Shown piece by piece: positions 35,628 to 48,752 of a DNA stretch of 64,000 nucleotides. A program made the translations under genes and the position numbers. A model generated the notes under the pieces. That model did no database searches. It was not told the DNA's origin and saw nothing but the letters and a program-made list of their open reading frames with translations. The stretch is taken from assembly GCF_963662755.1 (NCBI RefSeq), contig NZ_OY759725.1, positions 868,001 through 932,000 of the forward strand, given 5' to 3'. How positions within the stretch are numbered: the first letter of the stretch is position 1; each line of letters starts with the position of its first letter. Source of the DNA: an uncultured Sulfurimonas sp. GTDB lineage: Bacteria; Campylobacterota; Campylobacteria; Campylobacterales; Sulfurimonadaceae.

Positions 35628-35633
35628 TATAAT
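35628..35633 (+). promoter_or_regulatory. Extended -10 promoter for sulfhydrylase-clpS-clpA-aat
   Basis: TGCTATAAT (extended -10) 26 bases before the ATG at 35660, with AAAGG as ribosome site. A second TATAAT-like stretch follows at about 35638, in the same short divergent gap. Confidence 0.5.
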
Positions 35634-35659
35634 CACTTATAATTTAAAGGCATATATAA

Positions 35660-36898
35660 ATGAATAATTTTGAAGAGTATTGTACCAAATTTGTCCAATC
35701 AATAGGGAACAAAGAGGGAGCAGTTAGTCCAGTTATTACGAGTTCAGCATCTTTTGCTTATGGCACTCCAGAAATAGCAGAGGGAATTTTTGATGGAAGT
35801 ATTAAAAAACCTCTATATTCTCGTATGGGAAATCCAACTACGGCAAAACTTGAGAGTATAATGGCGCAAATGGATGGAGGAGTAGCAGCGATAGCAACTA
35901 GCTCAGGTATGGGAGCTACAACTCTTGCTTGTATGTCACTTCTTGCTTACGGAGATGAAATCATTTCTATAGGTGGATTATTTGGTGGAACTTATGCGTT
36001 TTTTTCAGAAACACTAATTCGTTTTGGCATAAAAACTAACTTCTTTGATGTTGATGATTTTAAGGCAATAAAAGAAGCTATAAATGAAAACACAAAAATT
36101 ATCTTTTTAGAGAGTGTTGGAAATCCAAATATGAGACTTCCAGATATAAAACAAATCGCACAAATAGCAGATAAAGCAGGAGTTATTTTTGTAGTTGATA
36201 ACACAATTACACCTCTTAGCATCTCTCCTTTAGCTCTTGGCGCAGATATCAGCATCTACTCAACTACAAAATTAATCTCAGGAAATTCTTCAGCACTTGG
36301 AGGATGCGCAGTATTTCGTGCAATTAACGTAGATGCTGACAAACTAAAATCTCCAAGATATGAATTTTTAACAAAGTTTATAAAAGGTGCAGGAAAAATG
36401 GCACTCTTTGCAAATGCCAAAAAAAGAGCCTTAAGAGATTTTGGAATGAGCGCAAATGCAAATGCAAGCTATCAAACTATGCTCGGACTTGAGACTCTTC
36501 CTATTAGACTCTCTAGAATAACGCACAGCGTAGAAGTCATAACATCTACACTTAGTGAAAGTGGCTTAGATATAAATCATCCATCACTAAAATCACACCC
36601 TCATCATGATAGATACATCAATGATTTTCAAAATGGTTGTGGTACACTTTTTACTATTGATATGAAAAGTAAAGAGAGAGCTTTTGAGTTTTTAAATAAA
36701 ACAAAACTAGCAACTCTAACAGCAAATATAGGTGATAACAGAACTCTAGCACTTCACATGGCTTCAACTATATATAGAGATTTTGATGAAAAAACAAGAA
36801 AATTTTTGGGAATAAGTGATGGCCTTATCCGAATCTCTGTAGGTTTAGAAAATCCACAAGATATTATTGAAGATTTTTTACAAGCGAGTGAGCAATAA
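35660..36898 (+). CDS. Cys/Met metabolism PLP enzyme (O-acetyl/O-succinylhomoserine sulfhydrylase-like)
   Basis: A 412-residue fold-type I PLP enzyme of the trans-sulfuration family. Landmarks are PLYSRMGNPTTAKLE, SSGMGATTLACMSLL, ESVGNPNMRLPDI, VVDNTITPL, the PLP lysine in IYSTTKLISGNSSALGG, and VGLENPQDIIEDF. The family covers cystathionine gamma-synthase, homoserine sulfhydrylases and methionine gamma-lyase; these are hard to separate by eye. In a sulfide-rich bacterium direct sulfhydrylation (MetZ/MetY role) is the more likely job. The stop overlaps the clpS ATG by one base. Confidence 0.85.
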   Translation: MNNFEEYCTKFVQSIGNKEGAVSPVITSSASFAYGTPEIAEGIFDGSIKKPLYSRMGNPTTAKLESIMAQMDGGVAAIATSSGMGATTLACMSLLAYGDEIISIGGLFGGTYAFFSETLIRFGIKTNFFDVDDFKAIKEAINENTKIIFLESVGNPNMRLPDIKQIAQIADKAGVIFVVDNTITPLSISPLALGADISIYSTTKLISGNSSALGGCAVFRAINVDADKLKSPRYEFLTKFIKGAGKMALFANAKKRALRDFGMSANANASYQTMLGLETLPIRLSRITHSVEVITSTLSESGLDINHPSLKSHPHHDRYINDFQNGCGTLFTIDMKSKERAFEFLNKTKLATLTANIGDNRTLALHMASTIYRDFDEKTRKFLGISDGLIRISVGLENPQDIIEDFLQASEQ

Positions 36899-37197
36899 TG
36901 GCGATGGATACAGATTTAGAACTTTGCGATGAAGTAAAGATAAAATATCCAAAAAAGTATAAGGTTTTTCTTTTAAATGATGACTATACTTCTATGGATT
37001 TTGTGGTAGATATTTTAATGAGTATATTTCATAAAAGCTACACTCAAGCAGAACAGATTATGCTTGATATTCATAAAAAAGAGCGCGGACTATGCGGTGT
37101 TTACACTCATGAAATTGCAGAAACTAAAGTTATGCAAGTACACAAAAAAGCTAAAGACAATGGCTTTCCACTAAAAGCAATAATGGAAGAAGAATAA
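36898..37197 (+). CDS. clpS: ClpS adaptor protein
   Basis: A 99-residue N-end-rule adaptor that binds destabilising N termini and hands them to ClpAP. The conserved YKVFLLNDDYTSMDFVVDIL and the TQAEQIMLDIHKKERG-x-CGVYTHEIAE region match the family, including the DD and the pocket Met/His. It sits between the PLP enzyme and clpA, with clpA 1 base later and aat after that: the three N-end-rule genes are together. Confidence 0.95.
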   Translation: MAMDTDLELCDEVKIKYPKKYKVFLLNDDYTSMDFVVDILMSIFHKSYTQAEQIMLDIHKKERGLCGVYTHEIAETKVMQVHKKAKDNGFPLKAIMEEE

Positions 37198-37198
37198 A

Positions 37199-39391
37199 AT
37201 GATAAGTACAAATTTAAATGACATTTTTCAAAAATCAATCCTCTACGCGAAAGAGCTAAGACACGAATATTTAACCATAGAACATGTTTTTTATCTACTA
37301 CTTAACTCTTATGAGGGTGCAGAAATTATACGCACTTGTGGAGGAGAAGTAGATAAAATGAAAGAAGAGTTAAAAAATTATATACTCACAAATATAGAGA
37401 CTCTTCCTGAAAATATCAAACAAGACCCTTATGAGAGTTTAGCTCTCTCAAGACTTATAGACAATATGATAAAACATATCCAAAGTGCACAACAAGCTAG
37501 TGCTGATGTAGGAGACCTTTTAGCTGCTTTATATGAAGAAGAAAACAGTTTTAGTTACATACTTTTAAATGAGTATCAAATATCTAAACTTGATATTTTA
37601 GAACTTATTTCACATCGTGAACCATCTGAAGTATCTAGTGAAAAAGAGAAATTTTTAAATAAATACTGCATAAATCTTCTTGAAAAAGCAAAAGAGGGAA
37701 AAATTGATCCCGTAATTGGTCGAGAGAGTGAGATAAAAAGAGTTGTGCAAATACTATGTAGGCGCAAAAAGAACAATCCTATCTTAGTTGGAGAAGCTGG
37801 AGTTGGTAAAACCGCTATAGCTGAGGGACTTGCACTTGAAATTTCAAATGCAAATGTACCTGACATCATAAAAGAAGCTGAACTTTTTGCCTTAGATTTA
37901 AGTGCTTTGCTTGCAGGAACAAAATACAGAGGAGATTTTGAAAAGAGACTAAAAGGCGTGATGGATGAGTTAAAAACACATCCAAATGCTATTTTATTTA
38001 TAGATGAGATTCATACTCTTATAGGTGCTGGAGCTACAAGCGGTACAATGGATGCAGCAAACCAACTAAAACCAGCTTTAGCATCTGGGGAGTTAAAATG
38101 CATGGGTGCTACAACTTTTGCAGAGTACAGAAACGGTTTTGAAAAAGACAAAGCACTAAGTAGAAGATTTTCCAAAGTAGATGTTGATGAGCCATCTGTA
38201 AAAACGAGCTATAAAATCTTAAAAGGTTTAAAAAGCAGATACGAAAAGCATCATAATGTAACTTATACAAATGAAGCACTAAAGAGTTCTGTTGAACTTT
38301 CTAAAAGATATATTACAGACAGATTTCTACCAGATAAAGCCATCGATATTATAGATGAAACAGCAGCTTCTTTTCATCTAAAAAACCGCAAAAAAAGAAA
38401 AGTTACAGCTCAAGATATAGAAAAAACAATTTCAAATATCATTGGCATCTCGAGCTCAAAAGTAAGTAAAGATGAAATTAGTTCACTTATGAACTTAGAG
38501 AGTAGTTTAAAACAAAAAGTTATCGGTCAAGATGCAGCTGTTATAGAAGTTGCAAAAGCTATAAAAATATCTAAAGCAGGACTTACTCCATCAAATAAAC
38601 CGATAGCTTCATTTTTGTTCTCAGGTCCAACTGGTGTTGGTAAAACAGAGCTTGCAATCTCACTAAGTCAAACTTTAGGCATAAACTTTGAAAGATTTGA
38701 TATGAGTGAATATATGGAGAAACATGCACTATCTCGTCTTGTTGGAGCACCTCCTGGTTATGTTGGATATGAGCAAGGTGGACTTTTAACGGAAGCTATA
38801 AAAAAGCACCCTTATAGTGTCTTGCTTTTAGATGAAATAGAAAAAGCTCATCCAGATTTAATAAATATCCTACTGCAAATTATGGATAGTGCTACTTTAA
38901 CTGATAACAATGGTTATAAAGCAAATTTTCAAAATATTATTTTAATAATGACTTCAAATATAGGTGCTAATGCTAGAAGTGTTATGGGTTTTAACAAAGA
39001 TGAAAGCATCTCAAAAAATGAAGAATTAAAATCATTTTTTGCACCTGAATTTAGAAATAGGTTAGATGCTATTATTGAGTTTACTCAACTTAGTTTAGAC
39101 ACAGTAAAAGACATTGTAAGTAAATTTATAAATGAGCTAAATAAAGATTTAAAAAAGAAAAAAATAACTGTAACAATCTCAGAAAAAGCAAGAGATTTCA
39201 TTGCTAAAAGTGGATACTCTAAAGAGATGGGAGCAAGACCATTAAAAAGATACATTCAAGATAATATAACAAATAAATTAAGCGATGAAATACTTTTTGG
39301 AACACTAAAAAATGGTGGAAATGTTGAAGTAGAATTCAGTAAAAAATTAATTTTAAAATTTAAAAAACCTGATGATTCCACAATTAAATAA
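37199..39391 (+). CDS. clpA: ClpA ATPase, unfoldase of ClpAP
   Basis: The AAA+ unfoldase that feeds proteins to ClpP. At 730 residues it has the N domain (about 1-140, HEYLTIEHVFYLLL), first ATPase (Walker A GEAGVGKTAIAEG near 200, FIDEIHTLIGAG) and second ATPase (Walker A GPTGVGKTELA near 480, LLLDEIEKAHPD). The absence of a long middle coiled coil separates it from ClpB. It is next to clpS and aat, forming a complete N-end-rule unit; clpP is elsewhere. Confidence 0.96.
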   Translation: MISTNLNDIFQKSILYAKELRHEYLTIEHVFYLLLNSYEGAEIIRTCGGEVDKMKEELKNYILTNIETLPENIKQDPYESLALSRLIDNMIKHIQSAQQASADVGDLLAALYEEENSFSYILLNEYQISKLDILELISHREPSEVSSEKEKFLNKYCINLLEKAKEGKIDPVIGRESEIKRVVQILCRRKKNNPILVGEAGVGKTAIAEGLALEISNANVPDIIKEAELFALDLSALLAGTKYRGDFEKRLKGVMDELKTHPNAILFIDEIHTLIGAGATSGTMDAANQLKPALASGELKCMGATTFAEYRNGFEKDKALSRRFSKVDVDEPSVKTSYKILKGLKSRYEKHHNVTYTNEALKSSVELSKRYITDRFLPDKAIDIIDETAASFHLKNRKKRKVTAQDIEKTISNIIGISSSKVSKDEISSLMNLESSLKQKVIGQDAAVIEVAKAIKISKAGLTPSNKPIASFLFSGPTGVGKTELAISLSQTLGINFERFDMSEYMEKHALSRLVGAPPGYVGYEQGGLLTEAIKKHPYSVLLLDEIEKAHPDLINILLQIMDSATLTDNNGYKANFQNIILIMTSNIGANARSVMGFNKDESISKNEELKSFFAPEFRNRLDAIIEFTQLSLDTVKDIVSKFINELNKDLKKKKITVTISEKARDFIAKSGYSKEMGARPLKRYIQDNITNKLSDEILFGTLKNGGNVEVEFSKKLILKFKKPDDSTIK

Positions 39392-40058
39392 ATATGAACT
39401 AAAATTTCCAAATGTAGAAAAAGCAAATCCAGATGGAATCTTAGCTTGGGGAGGGGATTTATCTCCTTCAAGATTAATACTCGCCTATGAAAACGGCATC
39501 TTTCCTTGGTTCAATCATGGAGACCCAATATTATGGTGGTCACCAAACCCTAGATTTATTATGGAACTAGATGATTTTAAAATCAGCAAATCACTTAAAA
39601 AAAGCATGAAAAAGTTTGAATACAAGTTTGATAATAACTTTGAAGAAGTAATGCGTAAATGCTCTAATATACAAAGAAATAATCAAGCAGGAACATGGAT
39701 AAGTTCTGATATTATTGAAGCTTTTACTACTCTTCGTGGTATGGGCAGAGCACATTCAATTGAGAGTTATAAAGATAATAAACTGGTTGGTGGGCTTTAT
39801 GGACTAGCTATCGGAAAAGTGTTTTGTGGAGAATCAATGTTTGCAGAAGTAAGTGACGCTTCTAAGTCTGCTTATGCAATTTTAGTCAAACATTTAAAAA
39901 AATGGGGATATGACTTTATAGATTGTCAAGTACCAACAGAGCATCTAAGGAGTTTAGGTGCAAAAGAAGTAAAAAGAGAATACTTTATAAATAGATTATT
40001 AAAAGTAAAAATGGAAAAAATAAATAATAATTGGGAAATAGATAAAGAGTTAATATAA
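39372..40058 (+). CDS. aat: Leucyl/phenylalanyl-tRNA-protein transferase
   Basis: Adds Leu or Phe to N-terminal Arg/Lys to make N-degrons read by ClpS. At 228 residues it shows ENGIFPWFNHGDPILWWSPNPRF, GTWISSDIIEAF, GRAHSIESYKD, LVGGLYGLAIGKVFCGESMF and DCQVPTEHLRSLGA. It overlaps the end of clpA by 20 bases. It ends about 60 bases from the 5S gene of the convergent rRNA operon. Confidence 0.96.
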   Translation: MIPQLNKYELKFPNVEKANPDGILAWGGDLSPSRLILAYENGIFPWFNHGDPILWWSPNPRFIMELDDFKISKSLKKSMKKFEYKFDNNFEEVMRKCSNIQRNNQAGTWISSDIIEAFTTLRGMGRAHSIESYKDNKLVGGLYGLAIGKVFCGESMFAEVSDASKSAYAILVKHLKKWGYDFIDCQVPTEHLRSLGAKEVKREYFINRLLKVKMEKINNNWEIDKELI

Positions 40059-40120
40059 AGTCAGATTATTAAATTTGATTGTTGTATTGATAAATAAAGA
40101 AGTAAAAGTAAGAAATGATC

Positions 40121-40239
40121 AACTAGGCAGCGACCTACGTTCCCACACCTGAAAGGTGCAGTATTATCAGCGATGAGAGGCTTAGCTTCTGGGTTCGGAA
40201 TGGAGCCAGGCGTTTCCCTCTCTCTATAGCCACCTAGAC
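40121..40239 (-). rRNA. rrf: 5S rRNA
   Basis: About 119 bases on the minus strand. The 5' strand TCTAGGTGGC pairs with the 3' end GCTGCCTAG to form helix I, and the ATTCCGAACCCAGAAGCTAAG stretch is the standard 5S loop A/B region. Last gene of the rRNA operon. No intrinsic terminator hairpin with T tract is seen between it and aat. Ends approximate. Confidence 0.93.
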
Positions 40240-40339
40240 AATCACATATCAATATATCATACATAAAGCAGATATACTCAAATATGATTGTAAGAGTCAA
40301 TCGATTGAGTGTTTAATGAGAATACTCATTAAAGTATAT

Positions 40340-40353
40340 TTGTTAAAGTCAAC
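40340..40353 (-). repeat. Outer 23S processing stem, 3' half
   Basis: TTGTTAAAGTCAAC here is the exact reverse complement of 43451-43464. In the rRNA precursor the two would pair across the 23S gene and extend the inner stem formed by 40391-40408 and 43334-43351. Confidence 0.6.
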
Positions 40354-40390
40354 AATGTTCTAAATAACTCTATGTATATGTTATATACAC

Positions 40391-40408
40391 TAAACAAGGT
40401 AGTGAACG
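40391..40408 (-). repeat. Inner 23S processing stem, 3' half
   Basis: An 18-base segment that is the exact reverse complement of 43334-43351. It lies just outside the predicted 3' end of 23S rRNA, so the pair forms the long precursor stem expected for RNase III cleavage around 23S. Confidence 0.75.
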
Positions 40409-40433
40409 AATTGTAATTCTAATTAAAGAATAT

Positions 40434-43323
<2,890 letters not shown>

Positions 43324-43333
43324 TTCTATATTG

Positions 43334-43351
43334 CGTTCACTACCTTGTTTA
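43334..43351 (-). repeat. Inner 23S processing stem, 5' half
   Basis: Exact 18-base reverse complement of 40391-40408, lying immediately upstream of the 23S 5' end in the transcript. Together they close the 23S precursor loop. Confidence 0.75.
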
Positions 43352-43450
43352 ATGTACTTATACATCAAACAGATAGTACTGTTTATTGTAGTTATTTAGT
43401 TAATATAATTGATTCATTGATTGTAAACAATCTCTGTCTCTTTTATATAT

Positions 43451-43464
43451 GTTGACTTTAACAA
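43451..43464 (-). repeat. Outer 23S processing stem, 5' half
   Basis: GTTGACTTTAACAA, reverse complement of 40340-40353; extends the precursor stem around 23S rRNA. Confidence 0.6.
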
Positions 43465-43543
43465 TTATAATTTAATGAACTTTTTGGTTTAAAACCAAAT
43501 ATAAACTCTTATAGTTAAGAACTTATATTTAGTTTGAAACATT

Positions 43544-43629
43544 GTTTTTGTGCTAGTTGTGTTCAAAGAAGAAGCGAAGCATACTAAAAGTATGTGAGTT
43601 TCTTGTTTGAGCGCAAATAGTGCAAAAAA
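43544..43629. repeat. Palindromic repeat element, copy A (rRNA spacer)
   Basis: An imperfect palindrome of about 86 bases with centre GCATACTAAAAGTATGTG and arms that begin TTTTTGTGCTA and end in the matching complement. The centre matches copies at 43716-43810 and 53363-53467 (consensus GRAGCRTASTWWWASTAYGTGA). It abuts the encoded CCA end of tRNA-Ile, between that tRNA and 23S. Confidence 0.65.
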
Positions 43630-43706
43630 TGGTGGGCCTACCAGGACTTGAACCTGGGACCTCACCCTTATCAGGGGTGCACTCTAACCAGCTGAGCTAT
43701 AGGCCC
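43630..43706 (-). tRNA. tRNA-Ile (GAT)
   Basis: A 77-base tRNA on the minus strand with encoded CCA. The acceptor stem is GGGCCTA/TAGGCCC, the D arm contains AGCTCAGCTGGTTAGAG, the anticodon loop is CTGATAA with anticodon GAT, and the T arm is CAGGTTCAAGTCCTG. It is the only tRNA that I can find in the 16S-23S spacer; no tRNA-Ala is present. Confidence 0.95.
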
Positions 43707-43715
43707 TTTTGGGGT

Positions 43716-43810
43716 GCTTTTAACTTCACTCTTCGTTGGAACCCTTACTTCAATCGTCACATAGTATAACTATGCTCCACATTCAGCAAGGAACCCGCCT
43801 TGATTAAAGC
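43716..43810. repeat. Palindromic repeat element, copy C (rRNA spacer)
   Basis: An imperfect palindrome of about 95 bases centred on CATAGTATAACTATG. Read on the minus strand its centre is GGAGCATAGTTATACTATG followed by TGACGA, which lines up with the copies at 43544-43629 and 53363-53467. With copy A it brackets tRNA-Ile. Confidence 0.55.
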
Positions 43811-43906
43811 TAAAATCTCTCCCAAACCTAAGTTTGAGAGGCACTCCTGAATCAATATCAAATTAATGAACGTGTATGCTAACCAATGGCATACCTCGTG
43901 ATACAT

Positions 43907-43943
43907 AGATCACTGAAAACTAAGCAAGTAAAAGACTAATAAC
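43907..43943 (-). repeat. 16S processing stem, 3' half
   Basis: About 37 bases that pair with the leader segment 45844-45882 (identical after reverse-complementing except one substitution and two single-base gaps). The two halves enclose 16S and would form the RNase III precursor stem. Confidence 0.8.
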
Positions 43944-44009
43944 ATAACTTTATCTCTCGTGAGATTTTCTTTGTAAGATAAACAAATGAATGTTTACTCT
44001 TTACTCTAG

Positions 44010-45524
<1,515 letters not shown>

Positions 45525-45950
45525 ATCTGTTTCCTTGAAACGGAAGTAATTCCGTTTCAATTCCTTGCACTAAAGCTACAAACTATAAATAGTTTGAGTT
45601 TTAATCTTTAGAATATTAAAAAACATTCATCATGTAAAGAACACATTTCTGTGCATTACTGATCTTTGCCCAAGATTTAAAAATCATTGGCTTTGTTGCT
45701 CTATCTATTACTAGATAGAGACTTGTATGTATCTATTACTATTGGGATCCAATAAATTGGATTCAAATAGAATAGACGGTTGTTGTTAATTAGTTATTTC
45801 TAAGTAAACTTATTAATGAGCTAATTACTAACTTATTTCGTTAGTTATTAAGTCTATTTACTTGCTTAGTTTTCAATGATCTCAAACAATCTCAAAAGCT
45901 TCAACTCGAAGTCTCTCTAGGCCTTTTTGTTAAGGTCTCTTTGTTTGTGG
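45525..45950 (-). other. rRNA operon leader
   Basis: A leader of about 425 bases between the promoter and 16S with no coding gene. It contains perfect hairpins at 45537-45558 (GAAACGGAA, loop GTAA) and about 45698-45720 (CTCTATCT/AGATAGAG), another around GATCCAATAAATTGGATT near 45746-45764, a boxA-like TGTTCTTTACA on the minus strand at 45633-45643, and the 5' half of the 16S processing stem (45844-45882). Confidence 0.7.
45844..45882 (-). repeat. 16S processing stem, 5' half
   Basis: Pairs with 43907-43943 across the 16S gene; see that entry. Lies about 320 bases upstream of the mature 16S 5' end. Confidence 0.8.
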
Positions 45951-45956
45951 ATGGGA

Positions 45957-45962
45957 ATTATA
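45957..45962 (-). promoter_or_regulatory. -10 box of rRNA operon promoter
   Basis: TATAAT on the minus strand, preceded by a CCCCC run and an A+T-rich upstream stretch; predicted start near 45950. It is placed about 100 bases downstream of the M14 peptidase stop. No consensus -35 is obvious. Confidence 0.55.
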
Positions 45963-46040
45963 GGGGGATATTGCTTAATAGATTCTTAAACCTGAAAAAA
46001 GATTTTTAAATGTTTCGAAATTGTATTTTGTTGTAATTTT

Positions 46041-46063
46041 ATAGACAGCTTTTAGCTGTCTAT
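46041..46063. terminator. Perfect hairpin at the end of the M14 peptidase gene
   Basis: Ten-base arms ATAGACAGCT/AGCTGTCTAT with a TTT loop, covering the TAG stop of the minus-strand M14 gene. The T run (TTTTTG) lies on the plus-strand exit side; on the minus side the following bases are AAAATTAC. It probably ends or protects the accessory operon message and separates it from the rRNA promoter. Confidence 0.5.
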
Positions 46064-48654
46064 TTTTGTTCTTTGTTTAACTCCAATGATACTGGTTCTG
46101 AAAAATTTGGGACATCATCATAAGAAAACACTGCGTAATACTTATGTATATTGCTATCACCAAAATTATCATAGGTGTAACTATCAATTCCACCATAAAG
46201 CTTTTGTCCATCGTAAGGAGAGCATGGAACTCTAAAAGGATTTTTAACTACTATAGCTCCTCTATAAGCATCATCTTTTGGAATATCCCATTCCAATTTT
46301 ATTATATTATTCTCAATAGCATATTTAAGATTTTCAACTTTAGCTGGTGCGTTACGACGTTTCTTTATATAATTAATAATCAAAGATGGTCTTTTGGCTC
46401 TTTTATCATCCATAAATGTTACATCTTGATTTTTCGACATAACTTTATGTGAAGATGCAGAGATAACAAACATTGCTTTAGGATTTTTTTCTACACTATC
46501 AACCATTTCATCAATCGCATATTTATCAAATACGAATCTTTGTTTTGGTTCTGATTTTATATCAGATACACTTACATCATAACCTATTCTCTCGATAATT
46601 TTTCTTGTTTTAATCTTTTCATATGTTTTTTCACCATCGCAAGGAACAACCATCTCTATATGAAAACGCAATGTATTAGTAGAATTTATATCTATTGCAT
46701 CTAGCTCTATATAAGCACTTGAAATAACTGTATTATCCATCTCTGGCCACTGAGAAATATCAAATTCAATACAGGCATATTTTTTATTACCTTTATTATC
46801 AAAACCAGCTACTAATTCATTTTCTATTATTTTATTCTTTAGTGCCGTAAACTCTTGTGAAGATTGTAATTCAAGTTTTACTTCGTTTAAAGTATATGAG
46901 ATATCAAGTTTTGGTCTATATGTTAAACCTCCACTAAATTTTCCATAACCTATATCCCACTGCATAAGTTGAGATGCACGGTCAAGTGGAAGCAAAGATG
47001 GTCCTTCAAACTTAAAAAGTGCTTCCGACCTTGCTAATGAATTTTGTAAAACGGCTATTTCTTGAGCTGCAAATTTATATGTTCTCCAGATGCCCTGAGA
47101 GAGTTGTGCTGAACCTGTTGGTCTATCTATATAACTTAAAGATTTAGCATTTTTAATATCATCAAAACTAGAAATTGAGCCTATAGTTCTCTCATCTATT
47201 TGCCCAACCCTCCACTCACCATAACTCTCAACCTGAACTGAAACTCTATTCATTGGATAAAAAGAGATAGCAGCGCTTGTTATAATCGCATTTTGAGGAA
47301 TAGTAGATAGTGAAAATCCACAGACACCAAAACACTCACCTTTACTCTCAGAAATACCAACAAACATTGAGTTATTTCCAAAGTGTTCTGCATTTTTCTT
47401 AGTTTTTTCTCCAACATACCCAATTTTATCAGCCAAAGGATAAAGAATCTTTGAGAACATATTTTCTGATGGGTGAGTTCTTACTCCTAAAACTTGTGCA
47501 TATGGAGATTTTATATATCTTTTTTTACAAACCGCTCGAACAAAATAATAATAATTTGTAGATGCTTGAAGATTTCTATCTATATAAGTATTTAATTTTG
47601 TTTTTCCAATTCTATTTGAAGCCTGTGCAAAACCTTTTTTTTTACTTGAACGATAAATTTCAAAATATATAGTTTCATCTTCTGGGTAATCCCAAGTTAA
47701 TTCTATCTCCTTAGAACCAACCTCTTTAGCTACAAAATTTTTAACTCTATGAAGCGAGCCATTTTTTGTATAATTATTTACTTCCGATAATGCAAAAATA
47801 AGTGCTGGTATATTTTCATTTATATTTTCACTCATATGCTCTTTATAGTCACTAATGTTTCTTGTTCCCACCTCCACAACTATTGCAAGAGCACCTCTTG
47901 AATAATAAAATTCCCTTCCACTACCTGATATAAGATTTACTGGAGGTTTTCCCATATGAACACCATATTCACGATTAGATTCTTTTCTAATTTCTTCTGC
48001 CATGTTTGAAGCTAAAAGATTTAAATCGATTGCATCTATAGCATCTTCATGCATAAAATTATGAGCTGGAAAAAATACATTTCCTTGTGAATGATAATCT
48101 AGCGCAATTGTAATATTTTCATGAGAGAGAACAAAATCTCTTAAAGCCACTGTTTCAGGTTCGCTAAATGCATTTGGTCCAGAATAAACATTTGATGTTG
48201 TAGTATTATTCGGAGTAAAACCTATAGAAAAATTTCTATTTAAATCTACCCCAAAACTTCCATCTGGATTTTTTCTTCTATTTTTTCTCCAAAAAGAAAA
48301 ATGATTTCTAGAATATTCAAAACCATCCGGATTGGCACAAGGGACCATATACAGAGTAGATCTATCTAATATATCATTAAGTTGAGGATCATAATCTATA
48401 TGATCTAAAATATATTTTGCAAAACTCAAACTGAGTTCTATCCCAATCCACTCGCGCGCATGAATAGTTCCTGTAAAAAATAGTGCTGGTTTTTTTAAAT
48501 GGTTATTTATATTTTTTGTAATACTTACGGCAATAATATCTCTGTCTTCCCAAGTTTTACCTATGGATTCAACTTTAAAAAGATCAGGATTTGTTAACTG
48601 AGCCTGTTTAAAAAAATTTACACACTCATCGTAAGAACTGTACTGTTGTCTCAA
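46060..48654 (-). CDS. Large multidomain M14 zinc carboxypeptidase
   Basis: An 864-residue protein. The N-terminal ~295 residues are an M14 carboxypeptidase: zinc ligands His 65 and Glu 68 in TGTIHAREWIG and His 188 in LDYHSQG, carboxylate-binding Asn-Arg at 139-140 (DLNRNF), and catalytic Glu 261 in IVVEVGTRN. A fibronectin type III-like domain follows (about 303-395), then two beta-rich DNRLRE/disaggregatase-like segments (about 425-600 and 620-775) and a final FN3-like stretch (about 785-860). The start is TTG (48652-48654) with TAAGGTAG upstream and an in-frame stop close before it, so no signal peptide is encoded, which is odd for an M14 enzyme with adhesive-type domains. It is third in an operon after an M20 peptidase and an ATP-grasp ligase. 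Confidence 0.82.
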   Translation of the reverse strand: MRQQYSSYDECVNFFKQAQLTNPDLFKVESIGKTWEDRDIIAVSITKNINNHLKKPALFFTGTIHAREWIGIELSLSFAKYILDHIDYDPQLNDILDRSTLYMVPCANPDGFEYSRNHFSFWRKNRRKNPDGSFGVDLNRNFSIGFTPNNTTTSNVYSGPNAFSEPETVALRDFVLSHENITIALDYHSQGNVFFPAHNFMHEDAIDAIDLNLLASNMAEEIRKESNREYGVHMGKPPVNLISGSGREFYYSRGALAIVVEVGTRNISDYKEHMSENINENIPALIFALSEVNNYTKNGSLHRVKNFVAKEVGSKEIELTWDYPEDETIYFEIYRSSKKKGFAQASNRIGKTKLNTYIDRNLQASTNYYYFVRAVCKKRYIKSPYAQVLGVRTHPSENMFSKILYPLADKIGYVGEKTKKNAEHFGNNSMFVGISESKGECFGVCGFSLSTIPQNAIITSAAISFYPMNRVSVQVESYGEWRVGQIDERTIGSISSFDDIKNAKSLSYIDRPTGSAQLSQGIWRTYKFAAQEIAVLQNSLARSEALFKFEGPSLLPLDRASQLMQWDIGYGKFSGGLTYRPKLDISYTLNEVKLELQSSQEFTALKNKIIENELVAGFDNKGNKKYACIEFDISQWPEMDNTVISSAYIELDAIDINSTNTLRFHIEMVVPCDGEKTYEKIKTRKIIERIGYDVSVSDIKSEPKQRFVFDKYAIDEMVDSVEKNPKAMFVISASSHKVMSKNQDVTFMDDKRAKRPSLIINYIKKRRNAPAKVENLKYAIENNIIKLEWDIPKDDAYRGAIVVKNPFRVPCSPYDGQKLYGGIDSYTYDNFGDSNIHKYYAVFSYDDVPNFSEPVSLELNKEQK

Positions 48655-48752
48655 ATTGCTACCTTAATTTAATAGTTTTTTTTAAAATGAATAATACTTG
48701 TTTAACTCTTTAAATGCCATAAATTCTGTTAAATAGACAATTAAGAGTCATT

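Larger units (their letters stand above)
43707..44009 (-). other. 16S-to-tRNA-Ile internal transcribed spacer
   Basis: About 300 bases between 16S and tRNA-Ile without a coding gene. It holds palindromic repeat copy C (43716-43810), a small hairpin of the form CTCTCCCAAACCTAAGTTTGAGAG near 43827-43852, and the 3' half of the 16S processing stem (43907-43943). No tRNA-Ala is found here. Confidence 0.7.

Noticed and set aside
43707..44009. A tRNA-Ala gene in the 16S-23S spacer
   Set aside because: No TGC-anticodon tRNA with T-arm consensus is found on either strand of this stretch.
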